NCBI GenBank assembly: GCA_040954595.2 | Contig: CM082589.2 | Span: 6,200,001 to 6,264,000, forward strand | Direction of reading: 5' to 3' | Origin: Balanoglossus misakiensis | Lineage: Eukaryota > Hemichordata | Length of the DNA stretch: 64,000 bases | Shown: one piece after another, positions 45,218 through 58,028 of the stretch | Layout of the letters: the number at the start of each line of letters is the position of its first letter | Numbering within the stretch: the first letter of the stretch is position 1 | Translations under genes and position numbers: made by a program | The notes under the pieces: model-generated | The model's database searches: none | Seen by the model: only the letters and a program-made list of their open reading frames with translations | What the model was told of the DNA's origin: nothing

Positions 45218-47451
45218 ATGGCAAAGGAAGCTTCCATCCTCTTCAGCGACGAAATAGAGTACTTTCAGAGTTATCGCACGATAATGAAGTATGGATGCGA
45301 CATTGGCAATGACGAACAACAGACGAGCTTGAAGACTATGGTTGAGAATTTTCAAGCTCCTAAAGGCGCCACACTGTGGGTTCTTGCAATCGGCTCATCA
45401 GATGGTAAGTTCGCGCTCACATACCATTTCGACAGTTTTATTCAAATTTATATCATTGAGCAATCTTAAATAATAATAATAAAATCTTGTGTTTTGTAGT
45501 GTTCAACGTTGTATCCCAATTGTCGCTGACGCAAAGCACACGACTGGCATATTAGCTTGCAAGATCCTCCCTATAGGTTAGACATTTAGGATCTACTATT
45601 CATTTAAATATGCTACCATGGGTTAAACCTTCCTCCCACCTCTATTGATCTTTCATTTTCCGCGTCACTGTCCAACAGGCATTAAGGACATCCCAATTCT
45701 TGACGCTCTCGCGAGAAGAGATAATGTCGTCAATTACATCGTCGTTGAACCTTCTCGGAGCGTTCTTCCGAAGTTCCAGATGATGGCCTCGACAATGCAG
45801 GGCAGGGGAGAATGGAAGAATATTACCTTTCGTTTCCACCCGGAAGCCGTCGAAGCTTACCTTGCCGAGTCTGTCCACGCCAACGGATCCCTGAAATTCG
45901 ACATTATTCACGCGATCCATTGCGGCTACTTTTTCCCCGACCCAGGACAGATTATCGCAGACCTATACGACCACCTCAATAAAGGAGGGATACTTTTAAT
46001 CATTATATCATCTGGGAAGTACTCCAAAACTCACGTAAAGGTAGATCGTTGCATTTCTATCAACACAACGGGCAATGTTCTACAGACCATATCCGTGACC
46101 ACAATTTCCACCCTCCAAGAAATACATCATGTACAGACAATACCCCCACCCACAGCCGATTGCCGTCTATGATTTACTTTGATATCATCTAAATATTGAA
46201 TATATTTGGGCATTTAATAGCGTCATTTACCGAAAAGAATAGTAAAAGTGTCACAGTGATGCAAAAGTGAAATGACCGAGTGTATCGGCAAGAGAAAGGT
46301 TAAAATCTGAAGAAGAAACGAAGGCTGACCGACAACCTTTTCTATAAGTCCCTGAAAAAATTCTCGTGGTTTAACAGTCAACTCAAAGGATCTCCATTTG
46401 TAATATACAAATTAGAAAAAAATGTCTATTTTAATACCTTTCAAAAAAACGATATTCGAGCTATTTTGGATCTTGCATGTGGCATTCAGTACTATGAATA
46501 GTTGTGTACAAACTGCCACCGTGCAATATACAGATTCAGTACACAACAACGTGACAAATAAATTTGGTATTTTTTACCGGTACAATCGCAAAATACAAAC
46601 AGCAGGGTAGTTATTTTGCATGGTAATAGTTTGTACAAACACACAGGACTCCGTGAACGTACACAGCTACTGAGTTCTGGTGACGCCCCCAAACGCTCTG
46701 TCACACACACACACACACACACACACACCCGGAAGCAAGGTGCGAAAGTCACGCGTCTTTTTCAATGCCAAATCTGAATGTTGCTATCAGCGAAACGGGG
46801 TGACATTTGGGCAATTTATTTCCTTATTATTTCCAACAGGCGACAGGAAAGCAACATATCAGTCGTCGGTGTATTTGGAAATCTCCAAATTTGCGAAAAT
46901 TGCCGGCCGTAGAACCAACCAAGCATCACCCCCGGCCTATTTTGCATATCGGCCTTTTCACAAGGTTGCCTCATCACTGTTCTGAAAAACAAGACTCCTC
47001 CGCAGCTCTGGTCTAATCGGCATACTTGTTTCATTGTGTTTGAGAAGCCGCAGTCTGGAGTGCTGCATCGTAACTCCATCTTGATCACTTCTAACCTGCA
47101 GGACCCTGGGAGGACGTACAGCGGGAGGTGCCGAAACTTCTCGGTCTACCGGCGCCCTGTCCCGGCGCTAAGGCCCTGCGAGAGATTCTCCAGCGCCGTA
47201 TGCCTAATGTGAAGTTGCAAACTGCGTCAAGACAGCTGCGAATGCAAGTTGACGAGTGCTTCAAGGAAGACTCCAAAGATGGGAATGAAATTCTCAATTT
47301 CATCCTGCAGGTTTCTGACTTCAGGAAGAATACACCAGAAGAAGTCGCCCGTGAAATCATGTCATATTTTAAAGATCTGTGTAGCCGCACAGTCGATGGT
47401 AAATTGCAATTTAGCGGACCAGAGGAAGATTTCATAATAACAAAAGAATGA
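45218..47451 (+). CDS. Histamine N-methyltransferase-like protein, damaged splice donor
   Basis: Proposed exons 45218-45404, 45679-46014 and 47102-47451 total 873 nt (290 aa), close to the 292 aa of human HNMT. Landmarks of that family are seen in order: FQSYRTIM near the start, VVEPSRSVLPKF in the SAM-binding core, FDIIHAIHCGYFFPD, and GGILLIIISSG; a C-terminal lid-like region begins PWEDVQREVPKLLG. The expected GxG nucleotide loop reads AIGSSDGIKD, so the SAM loop is altered. The frame closes only if exon 2 ends at 46014. There the intron starts GGAAGT instead of GTAAGT. Without splicing at that point, translation runs on to a stop at 46172. It would methylate a small amine using SAM if functional; the substrate is unknown. 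Confidence 0.72.
46701..46729. repeat. (CA)n microsatellite
   Basis: A short dinucleotide array in the second intron of the methyltransferase gene. Confidence 0.95.
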
Positions 47452-47486
47452 CACTGCAATTGTACAGTTCGTGCTGTGATGTTATG

Positions 47487-47492
47487 AATAAA
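47487..47492 (+). terminator. Poly(A) signal of the methyltransferase gene
   Basis: AATAAA 36 bases after the stop codon at 47451. Confidence 0.6.
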
Positions 47493-47499
47493 ATAGCAT

Positions 47500-47881
47500 T
47501 TTCTTCCGTCAAACACAATTAACACTTTCGTCTGCGTGTCTTGTGGATAGACATTTGTTTCTATTATCACATCTGGATACTTGGAAAGCTAGTAAGACTC
47601 TCCAAAAGCGATAGCTTACAAGAGGGGTCGTGTAATAAATACCACCGTCCGCCGGCGCGTTGCATGTTGTGGTTTTCTACATGTGGACTTAATTATCTGG
47701 CCGGGACCAGGGGTCGCTAAGGTTCGTGTCCACGGTAAATACCACAAATGCATCGGGTGTACTATTCATTCAAGTTTTCGGTACATACATCAACAAGACG
47801 ACTCAGACTAGGGAAGTTGGTAATGTCCCCTGCCTCGAACAACACACATTTATCGTGGGAGTTTTATAAATAGGGCATATG

Positions 47882-47944
<63 letters not shown>

Positions 47945-48748
47945 ATGTATGTATGTATGTATGTATGTATGTATGTATGTATGTATGTATGTATGTATGT
48001 ATGTATGTATGTATGTATGTATGTATGTATGTATGTATGTATGTATGTATGTATGTATGTATGTATGTATGTATGTATGTATGTATGTATGTATGTATGT
48101 ACACGTACGTACGTATGTGTGTATGTACGTATGTACATGTATGTGCATATGTACGTACTGACGGACGGCCGCGGACGGATGGATGGATAATGTATCGGAT
48201 GTGTATACGGATGTGTACGAGGTGACATGGGTTTCTTTTAAAATGAACAGATGTTATATGTACGGCTGAAGTGTCAGCATGCTGCATGAAAGGTTACCTC
48301 CTAATGTCACCTTTCAAAGTCTCCGTGAGATTATCGTTAAAACCAGGCGAGCGCGCTTGCCCGCTGGAATTTATTTTTGTTTTTTCCCCCACTAAGTGCG
48401 TCGTTGGTAGACGAAGAAATGTCGGTGGGGTCGACGTTGTGTGTCGAAGTCCCCGACCTTTTGAAAGGGAACACAGGCAGTGTTTTTGCCCTTTTATATT
48501 TTTGACACGCGGTGCAAGAATTCCAGTCGAACCAGTAGGTATCGCTCCAATGTTGCTATTGGTCAAACGTGCAGTAAGCCAATTAACTCGATCAGGGCAG
48601 GTTGTTCGCTCCCATACAGTGCATGCATGCATTGGCGTTTCAATTCCCGAAGCTGTCTCTTCTGTTTTCACCAAGTCGTGTGAAGATAGCCGCAAATACT
48701 TCATTTTAATCGCAGTTGATATTCATCGAGTAATCGAATTCATGTGAG
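47500..48748. other. Intergenic, upstream of the Cys-loop gene
   Basis: This holds a large TATG microsatellite and the likely promoter of the next gene. A 158-codon open frame at 48271-48747 has no recognisable domain and ends two bases before the next start codon. I do not support it as a gene. Confidence 0.45.
47878..48118. repeat. (TATG)n microsatellite with (TG)n core
   Basis: About 240 bases of TATG units with an internal TG run near 47895-47928. Long reading frames on both strands are by-products of the repeat. Confidence 0.97.
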
Positions 48749-50781
48749 ATGGCGCCAGTATGTGAATGGATGTACCGTTCTCTGATTTTGATAGCACTGG
48801 CTTCAGAAGGTATGTGCCAACATTAGTTTAATATTCGTCACCAGATATCGTCAATGTATAAAAACATCCTTTTGTTGGTTGTTGTTTTTTGGGAGGGGGG
48901 AGGGATTCTGCAGCCCCACTGAAATTCGATAGACGCATTGTGAATTGCTATACTTTTCGACAGTGTGTAATGTCAAAGCTTATATACATCTTACCAGCTG
49001 GGTATAGTTTAACACCATTGCGGTATACAGGTTCAAATGATGTCATTGTCAAAGAAACTGTAATGTCGATGAGCTTTTGTTAAAATTAGCAATCTAACGC
49101 ATGCGTTACTCACAACAAACTTGGATGACTTTAACAATGCATTGATCCACAATGAATGCTTGTAATACTTATGATTTTCTCTGTTTCATAAAAAAATGAA
49201 TTATATGTGATTTTCTGTGTAAACTAAGAAAAAAAAATACTTCACAAGCTAATTTCTTCATGATCTCCTTTAGTGCGTAATTTCCCCCACATGAAATATG
49301 AATAATCTTGTACTTAAATGGCCCCCGTACCGTTGGTCGTGGGAACTCAGCTATTAAGTATTATGTTACACCCAAGCCCTTAAAAAGCACCCCGTCTCTT
49401 TATTTGAGCTGCGTGAGAGGAATGTACGGACCATTGGCGTTTATTTTCTCGGTGGACATAATTAGATGCCTTATATCACATGCAGCAGAAAAAACAAACA
49501 GTTTAAAGAATATATTCGGCTTGTAATTAATAAACAAAACTTGTCCAGTCCAGTATTAATTAACCGTGAACACAAACATACGGGTTATCTCTGATTTCTT
49601 AGCCCGGCAGTCCCCCGCGGCAATCTCAACAAACCGCAACACATTTTCCAAAAGGAACAGGACAGAAGCTGTATCTCGTGATAATTTTGATTTTTTTTTT
49701 CTGTGCATGAATTACTGAACCATCAGTCATTAAAAAAATCACGTCATCGCTGCATTGTGGGTGGTAAATGTTTGTAAACATCGTTCGGTTCACGTGACCA
49801 GGAGTCGGTGACCCTTTACAAGCTAAGGGCATACCGCCCACACTGTTACAGATTTCTACCAGGCATAAACGTGACAAATGATCAGTATTTCGTCAACGAT
49901 GAACATAAATGAACACACTACTGTAGTAAGTTGCAAATTGGTCAGCGTCCAGTCAAAGTATATGTATCAGCGCCCGCTACCCGTCATTCTTGCCACTGTC
50001 CAAACGTCATAAGCGAACGACATGGGATGGCACGTCCAACGCTGTTACCTGTACATGTAAAATTGTATGCGTTTCCCCTCGCGGGTAATATCGCTTCTTA
50101 CCCCCCTTTCTTTCTCCCTTAGTGAATTCGCTGGGATTAATGCAAGCAAGGGGCCGACTTTTTAACACCCTTCTGGTTAACCATCACAAGCTGATTTACC
50201 CACAAGACTCACTTGAGAAACCTGTCCAGGTGGAGATGTCGCTCGTCCTCAGCAGGGTCGTCGACTTAGTAAGTATGGTGTTTGGTGTACATGTGGGGGG
50301 GGGGGGTACATTGCCATACATCAGCTATTAACGACAATCGTGGTCTGCAGAACCATAATAACTTTTAATATTTCAAATGCAGTGGTGACATTAACTGCTA
50401 CGTAATGTCGTCGATATTGTGTGGTTAAAATGAGTATTGTTTTTTTTGTAGGAGAAAGATATGCTGACGATGGAGACTTATAAACGCTACGTAAGTATAA
50501 TTATAGTACGTTGTAATTATGCGTCCAACTGTTTTAATCAGAAATGATATTACTATAAAAGGAGTCTTGATTGATTTTTACACGCATTCAAATGCAGAGA
50601 TCATGAGCGTGATTCCGATATCTTGGTTTCTCCCATTCTTCAATATAGACATGGAAAGATCGTCGTTTTATGTGGGATCCACAAAATTATAATGATGTAT
50701 CTGTAATACACTTACCAGTTGATGATATGTGGAATCCAGATGAAGATATCCGACTCTATTATGGGTATGTATGTACATGAC

Positions 50782-50818
<37 letters not shown>

Positions 50819-51370
50819 TCTCATTGGTCGTCATTATTCAGAATGTGTTTGATTTAAGCCATTTTTTAAATTTTCAACCGCAGATCTGAACATAGTATCG
50901 ATCAACGCGCTTCTGCCGGTTTTGCGATGGTGACCTCCGCAGGCCAAGTGTCGATGCTGACGAAACCCGCTTCAAGAACAACAACCAAGTGTGTCCATGG
51001 CGCCGCTCAGAAGGAATACGCGTGTTCTTTCGTTTACGGACTCTGGAGCTACGACAGCGACGCCCTGGAGCTGATGATCGGAGACAATCCCGTAGACACC
51101 AAACTGTACGCCGAAAATCTCAACTACGAGTTGGTCAATTCAACGGCCGAGAGGAAAAAGACGCGCCATACGGACAATCCAGACATCGTGAACAACGAAC
51201 TGGTGTTTACAGTCACTTTGAAGACGAATGCGATGACGTCACACGGTGGCCCGTGTGTCCAGGCCGTCGTTAGCTCTGCCCAGCGTCTTCCACGTTCTTC
51301 CCAGCTCGCGTTCACGCTAGTATTACTTTCCCTTCTAAGCATGGTTATCCCGCGTCGCTTCATGGACTGA
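48749..51370 (+). CDS. Cys-loop receptor ligand-binding domain without channel
   Basis: Five exons: 48749-48809, 50123-50268, 50452-50490, 50649-50764 and 50884-51370. They total 849 nt (282 aa) with matching phases. Residues 1-20 are a signal peptide. Residues about 25-245 resemble the extracellular domain of nicotinic-type Cys-loop receptors. RLFNTLLVNHHK is the N-terminal helix, and YKRYTWKDRRFMWDP holds the loop D region. MWNPDEDIRLYYG covers loop A, and GLWSYDSDALEL covers loop B. The Cys-loop pair is Cys157 and Cys168 with only ten residues between; nicotinic receptors have thirteen. The vicinal Cys pair of alpha subunits is missing. After the last strand (VFTVTLKTN) the protein lacks M1-M4. 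It ends with one hydrophobic stretch (about 261-276) and a short RRFMD. This suits a GPI-anchor signal or single anchor. It could bind a neurotransmitter-like ligand without conducting ions. Confidence 0.8.
50781..50818. repeat. (CTGT)n microsatellite
   Basis: Short tetranucleotide array in the fourth intron of the Cys-loop gene. Confidence 0.95.
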
Positions 51371-51670
51371 TGTACCTGTGTAGACAGTGACATGCAGTGG
51401 AATGACCTACCCATGTTAATAGGCTAGCTAGCGAGTAATATAGTGTACATTGAACTGAACTGACAAAAAACGCAAATCGTGAACCTTTTTGACAGAAAGA
51501 TAATAATTGATATCAATACAGAACACAAAAATGACACTGGCGTACGAATTCCGACAAGATGATTATTTTCTTCGTTTTTCAAAGTTAATTTCTGTCAAAA
51601 AACACGATTAAGAACCGAATAATTTTTCACTAACATCAGCCAAAACCTACATTCTTATGTGAGATTAATC

Positions 51671-51676
51671 AATAAA
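51671..51676 (+). terminator. Poly(A) signal after the Cys-loop gene
   Basis: AATAAA about 300 bases beyond the stop codon. Its presence supports a transcript ending here, without downstream channel exons. Confidence 0.5.
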
Positions 51677-51699
51677 GAATTTTTTTCCTGCTGGGTTTA

Positions 51700-54480
51700 T
51701 TAATCGAGACTTTTTCAATATGTTTAGTCATTTGAGTTATAGATGTAACACAAAATGCGCATGTTTTAGTTAAGTTTGTGTGTTTTATGAGTAGAATAAT
51801 AGTAAACATATATTTTAAGTGGAATTTTTGTTTTTATCAGGACGTTTATGTAGCACAAAGGAAAAACACCATTAACCTTATAAAGGCCATTTGTAAAAGG
51901 GGCGTACATGTTCCATTGAAGACTAAAGGCGATGACACAAAAATTTCCTCATTTTCATTGCAGATGTGTGGTTTATAGAATGATTAAAAGTTGCATGATG
52001 ATTATTGGCGTTGTTCTCACTTTGTTTGTTGCATTAGTGCATTTTCTGACACCATGAAGTATCATTCGATGAAGATGTATGTTCACACGCCACGTTTCGT
52101 TTTTTTTTTCTCGATGTAATTTATTAATGTGTGATGGGATACGTGATGAACCCTTATAAATGATGAATTAGTAAAATGTCTCAGAAATCTATATTAAACC
52201 ATTTACACACACGAGCGGGATGATTAGAACATTAATCATTAGCTTCAGAGAAGAAATTAATGATAATAACAAAACACATCGATTGATAAAATATTAATCG
52301 TTGTGTTGTCGACCCAATTTGCAACTGAGAAACATTACTCATTATATGTGAGAAATATTTTGAGATACTGATACATGCACGCCAAATGCAAGTAACTTGG
52401 GTTGTTTTGTTTAAGCAACGACGATGCAATCGGCTGTACACGCGCAATAACTTATAGACAGCGACATCCACTCTCAAAGTCAAATTCGCATGGAGGACAG
52501 TATACCATTATTTTGCCGTAAAACGAACCCAATTTCCGGTTTTGACTAAAAGTACCCACCCATCAAAGTAAATATTCGGCTTAATGGAAATGAATGGTTT
52601 GTAGGACTTGACGCCATCTGCGAATAAGGAATGTGGATTTGAAAAAAAGTGTGCAGGTAACATGCAGGGCCACCTTAAACCCGAGGTACCATTCATCTCC
52701 CAACAACCCCTGGTCGTTCTTCACATACAAAGGCTATACTTTCAAACGGAGTACTGGCGGTTGAGCATACCGGAATAGGGTAAAATTTCTTGTAGTTAAT
52801 CCAATGTAAAATGAACAAAAAAGTAGATTGCATAGTGAGAACTCAATGTAAGCTATATTCTCTGCATGCGTGTGTAACGGGATTAAAATGCTATTACATA
52901 CTGCAGTACTTAATCCCTGGGTTGATCACATTAGTGAAACGTCGATGAAAACATTTCATGCGAACTTCGCCTCGCTTGTGTTCCATATTTGTACTCTGTT
53001 GCTATTTATTAAACATTTCAATTCTTCGAGATATTAAAGTGTGTGAGGACTCTGTTTGAAAACAAATATGAAACCACAATGTTTACCGTCTTGTTTTAAT
53101 AAAAATCACTACTTTATTGTTTGTCCATAGAGTTTACACTGGATTTAACCATAGACAGTAGAGTATTGTCTATGATTTAACCAATTCTTACGATACACAT
53201 TGGCTATTGACATCAGCTTATGGTGCGCCATCTTTATATCCATGTCGTCAATGTCTGTGAACTTTGGTATATACGTTTCTTTCTAAGAAAGCCTCGAACA
53301 CCTCCACGAAAAAAGTAAAGCCCTTTGCGAGAGTAGGATTAAATTTCAATAAGTTTAGTGGATATAAAAACTCTTGCGACGGCTAATCTGGCCTCTCTGT
53401 TTGATTGATGAGATTAAACATGTGAAGTGCTGTAGTCTTAATAAACGGAATTTGGAGCCGTGACATCCCAGCTTAGTCCATTTACACAATTCTTCGTCTC
53501 TAGTCGCGCCCAATGTTCTAAACCAACGTCTTATTTTCCGCCACCTCTTTTCTCAGATGCTTTTTTCAAGGTTGAGGTTTACACACACTATGTTTTCGCA
53601 TCTTCCCAGTCTGCAAGTATCTAATACTGATGCGAAAGTTGGTTAATTATGTTGCTCCACTAGAATATGCGCGTTGGTAAAAATGATTGGTGGTACAAGT
53701 CCCCGAACTTCATTGATTCAACTTCGGCTCTGGTCCAACGCAAATCTAAAGGGCGCCACCAGTGCGATTCCCTCATGTATTGAAACGACACTGCGTGGAA
53801 AAGAGTAAAGTAAACTTTTTTGATTTCTTGTCACAATAATCATAACTTGATCAGTTGTCTACACAGTATCAACATTTCTGTCCATTGTTAGACGACAAGG
53901 CTGTGATGGTAACTTAAAATTGCCTCAAACCAAAAGATTTTCTAATGTACATGTATATAATGAACAAACTTCACCGGGGTATACCGTGGCCAATACACAC
54001 AGCCACATCCTCTTTACATGAACAGCATTTTCATGGGTTGAGTTCCCGTCTCCGTCTCTTCGGCTTCAACTGCGACAAGCTTAGTTTTCCCGCAATCCAG
54101 CGCGTAAAGCCCGCATGTCAAATTAATGAGCCATGGGGCTTTAAAATGTATATGATGAAGACGAATGCGCGACTGAGATTGATGAGCCGTGTTGAAAGGG
54201 TGGCACTGCCGAGCGCCGAGAAAGGCTTCTTATCCCGCCGCCTAATGGCCCTTCGTCTAAAAATAAAAGCGAGAAAAACGCGCAGGTGCCATTAATAACA
54301 AAAGGTCGCATTAAAACACTGTCCGCGGGACTTACGCAAAATTAATGACCCACAAATAATCCGAATTGAGCCGATCGGGGATATGGTTGCCAAAGATGGA
54401 TGTGAATGCCGGCTGTTACCATTTGGCGTAATTGGTATACTCTGTAGGCTAAAGGGTCTTAATTGCCACAAATATCTGAA
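51700..54480. other. Intergenic, nothing recognised
   Basis: AT-rich DNA. Around 53148-53188 a short near-symmetric stretch repeats GATTTAACCA and TAGACA in both orientations. A 116-codon frame at 53945-54295 has no domain or splice partner that I recognise. Confidence 0.45.
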
Positions 54481-54486
54481 GAGAGG

Positions 54487-54960
<474 letters not shown>

Positions 54961-57900
54961 AGAGAGGGGGAGAGTGGAGTAGAGATTCGTTGGTGAAGTA
55001 GGGGTTAAAATGGCCACACGCAACGATTACTTCTACATATAATAATCAATTATACCATGCTATGCAACGGCCACAAATAGCATATGTCAATAATACATCT
55101 ACCTTTCTCTGACGTGTTCCATATACATGTACGTAATTAATTTCATAGTTTAATTACCCAACGTTGCGTGTTGTACAAGTTGCAAAGTGTACCGCCCCGC
55201 CATCAAAAGAAATCCCCGCGGAATTCTATTTGAAAAACACAAATTTACACTAAACAATATTTTGCTCCCCTATATCACGACGGTACTTGTTATTACTCCA
55301 GTCAGTTTTTATAAAGAGCAAGTTATTAATGGTTCAGGTGTCTTTGTTTCACCTTGCTTCATTAATGATGAGTTTTCCCAGTGCGTGACTATCGTGGGAG
55401 TGACGTTCTATGCAAACAAAACACGTCATGATAATGTCTATCGATATTTATGTTTCACCTATACTAATAGTGCTCTTACAATTGTTAATACGCTGCCTAT
55501 GAAAACGGACAGCTGAGACGTAAATTGTGTTCAATGAAAAATGTATGACACTGTTGATAGTGACGTGAATATGATCAGTTGGTATATGTGTATGGTGGGT
55601 AGCCCCGCCTCAAGGTAAATGGAAAAAGGATAGAGCATTTTACGTGTAAGAAAATGCAATAAAACAATGAAAACTAGCAAAGAAAGGAATCATCGTAAAA
55701 TATCCAAAACAGAGATATTCGAGGTTCAAGATACATGTGACTGAATCCTTAATCTTTCCTGGCGCAAAATTAAACTGGTGACATATTGAGTGTTTTAGCC
55801 AATAATGACAATATCAGATAGTAGTCTTCAAGTCAATAAAAACGGACGCTAATGGTAGCGCATTTAGTCACGTTCACACAGAAGGCCTTGCAAACGCGGT
55901 AACGATTACAGTATTACGAAGGTTTCGATTAGAACTTGACTATTCAGGTGGGACGATCACTTGGGTCATAATTTGATACCAATTTATAGGCGTCCCTTCA
56001 TTCGATAATCGCTATTTTAATGCATCGACTTCTTTTATTACTCTCGCTACAGGAATTGCTAGCTTCGAATTTCTTCGTTAATTGCCTTCTTTGAGGTCCG
56101 GGCACACATACATTGTCCACCCCGCGCGTATAAAAGTCGTCATCGTCTCCAAATAAATGGCGACAATTACGTCCCCATTATCGAGTCTACATCCTACTCC
56201 TAATGGAGATTATTGCAATGGATCACCGCTCTAAGAAGCGTGTCACTGAAGGGTTAGAAAGGTCGTAAAATGTCGCAAAGGGAGAACCACCGGTCTGCGC
56301 AAAGTTGAAAACTGACGTAAACGTACTGAATGCGCATGTGCACGCAAGTGACAATAATTTGTAAAATGCTGGTGCCGCTCTTGCATCATGGGTAGTGGAG
56401 ATAAGTTATTGCCTTCCCCAGGAAATTTTATACTCCATCTTGCGAGGCCATTACGACGTGACGTATAGCCAGTAACCACAGCCAGTCCACCTGGCACCAG
56501 ACGTGTCCTCGCTATGCACTGAAAATGGGTCTTCTCGAAACTTTGAACAATAGGCTTATAAAGTAATGGGGTTTACGGTGATATATACACCGAATGTTTT
56601 TGTTGCCACAAAACAAAACAGTAAATCAAATGATGTAATTTTAATGTAGAATTAGGAAATACGATTGACTACAGGCTAGAAATGAATAATCCAAATATTC
56701 TTTTATGTCTTTGTTCTGTTCGGTTACAATATGTGCATTTTTCAATAACTAGTTTATTCAGTCTTTAATTTGTCACGGAAACCGATGTTTTATTTATCAG
56801 GCTATCTTTTCAGCTTAGATATTACTTGTGACGTAGAAAGATCACTTTGGTATGCTATACTCGTCTGGAGATGGGCATAAAAGTAATGAAATTTCGCTTG
56901 CAGAGAGACGTCCATGTTTAAGATTCCATAGGTTCTCACGAAAGCAGTATTTTTCATTAAAAATGATTAATCTTCCCAAATGTCACCCACCACTGACTGT
57001 TAGTCTCCTAGTTAGTTTTTTTCCGCTTTGTCAACAATTTCCTAATTCTGTTGGCATGGTGTGCTCCTGCACTGGCCTAAGATATCAAAATGTCCTTCGA
57101 AGTCCGCACAGAACAAAAAAAGACCGATCTGCTGAGCAGCTTTGATGGTCGTGTGGTCGATGTGCATTTCTGAGTAGGATTTGTGATGAATAACTACATT
57201 GGTTTTACGTAACGAAGAGATCACAAGTAATGGATGCCCCCATAAGAACAGCGCACGACGCACTTTTCGAACTCGTGGGTAATGTAGAGATACACTCTGT
57301 TTCCCATAATCCTCCATTCTCGTACACGCGCTATCTAAAATGCTGCGCTCGCTATAATAAACAAGACACCTATCAGTAACGATGGTACAGAATTTTGATG
57401 GAAACTATCAAGCTCTATTTTCCAGGAAGCCAACGTTTCTTCCTCCAATCTCCCAACCGAGGATGTCATGTGACCCTTGGCGGGGGTCCTCGATCAACTT
57501 GTTTACGTTCATGCGCTCAACCTGATTTCCCGCGCTTTCACAATAAATTTAGCCACCGGAAGTAAATCACTTACTGGCAAAACGGGCAAATTCGATTATG
57601 GGCCCCTTTCAGCTGCGTATTCAGGCAAATTTTATCGTTCGGGCAGTAAGTTCAAGTCGGACAGTATTCCATTGTGCCGATTAGAAACCTACATCCGGTT
57701 CCGCAAAAGAACCGGATGTGTGGGTAAATGGCCCAACTCAAATTTTTCATTCGATTGTTACCCCCTTTTAAGTAATAAATTAAATAAACTTACAAAACAA
57801 CGCGTCTTCTGCTTTTCGAATGACGTTGGGTTCGGGTGCACTATTACAGTGTACAAAAGCAACCAAAAGCCTAACTCCAAAGTCGTACGTCACACGACAC

Positions 57901-57994
57901 CATTCTCCAACCTGCGCAGGTCAAATTCTTTTCTGTAAGTTTCGGGGAAATGTAACGTCACTGTACTATGGCAAATACTCCTCATGTCAATTGA
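54961..57994. other. Intergenic, weak open frames only
   Basis: Frames of 110 codons (55187-55516) and 153 codons (57477-57938) have no domain I recognise. At 57691-57719 a short inverted repeat (ACATCCGGTTC...GAACCGGATGT) could form a hairpin. Confidence 0.4.
56129..56136 (+). promoter_or_regulatory. TATA box candidate
   Basis: TATAAAAG within a GC-rich CCCGCGCG context. I do not recognise a gene starting downstream, so it may be coincidental. Confidence 0.2.
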
Positions 57995-58028
57995 TCAGTC
58001 AGTCAGTCAGTCAGTCAGTCAGTCAGTC
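57995..58028. repeat. (CAGT)n microsatellite
   Basis: Short tetranucleotide array. Confidence 0.95.

Noticed and set aside
47803-48287. Poly(IHTY) and poly(MYVC) open frames on both strands
   Set aside because: Translations of the TATG/TG microsatellite.
48271-48747. 158-codon plus-strand frame before the Cys-loop gene
   Set aside because: No domain, no conserved motif, and it covers the region expected to be the promoter and 5' UTR of the next gene.
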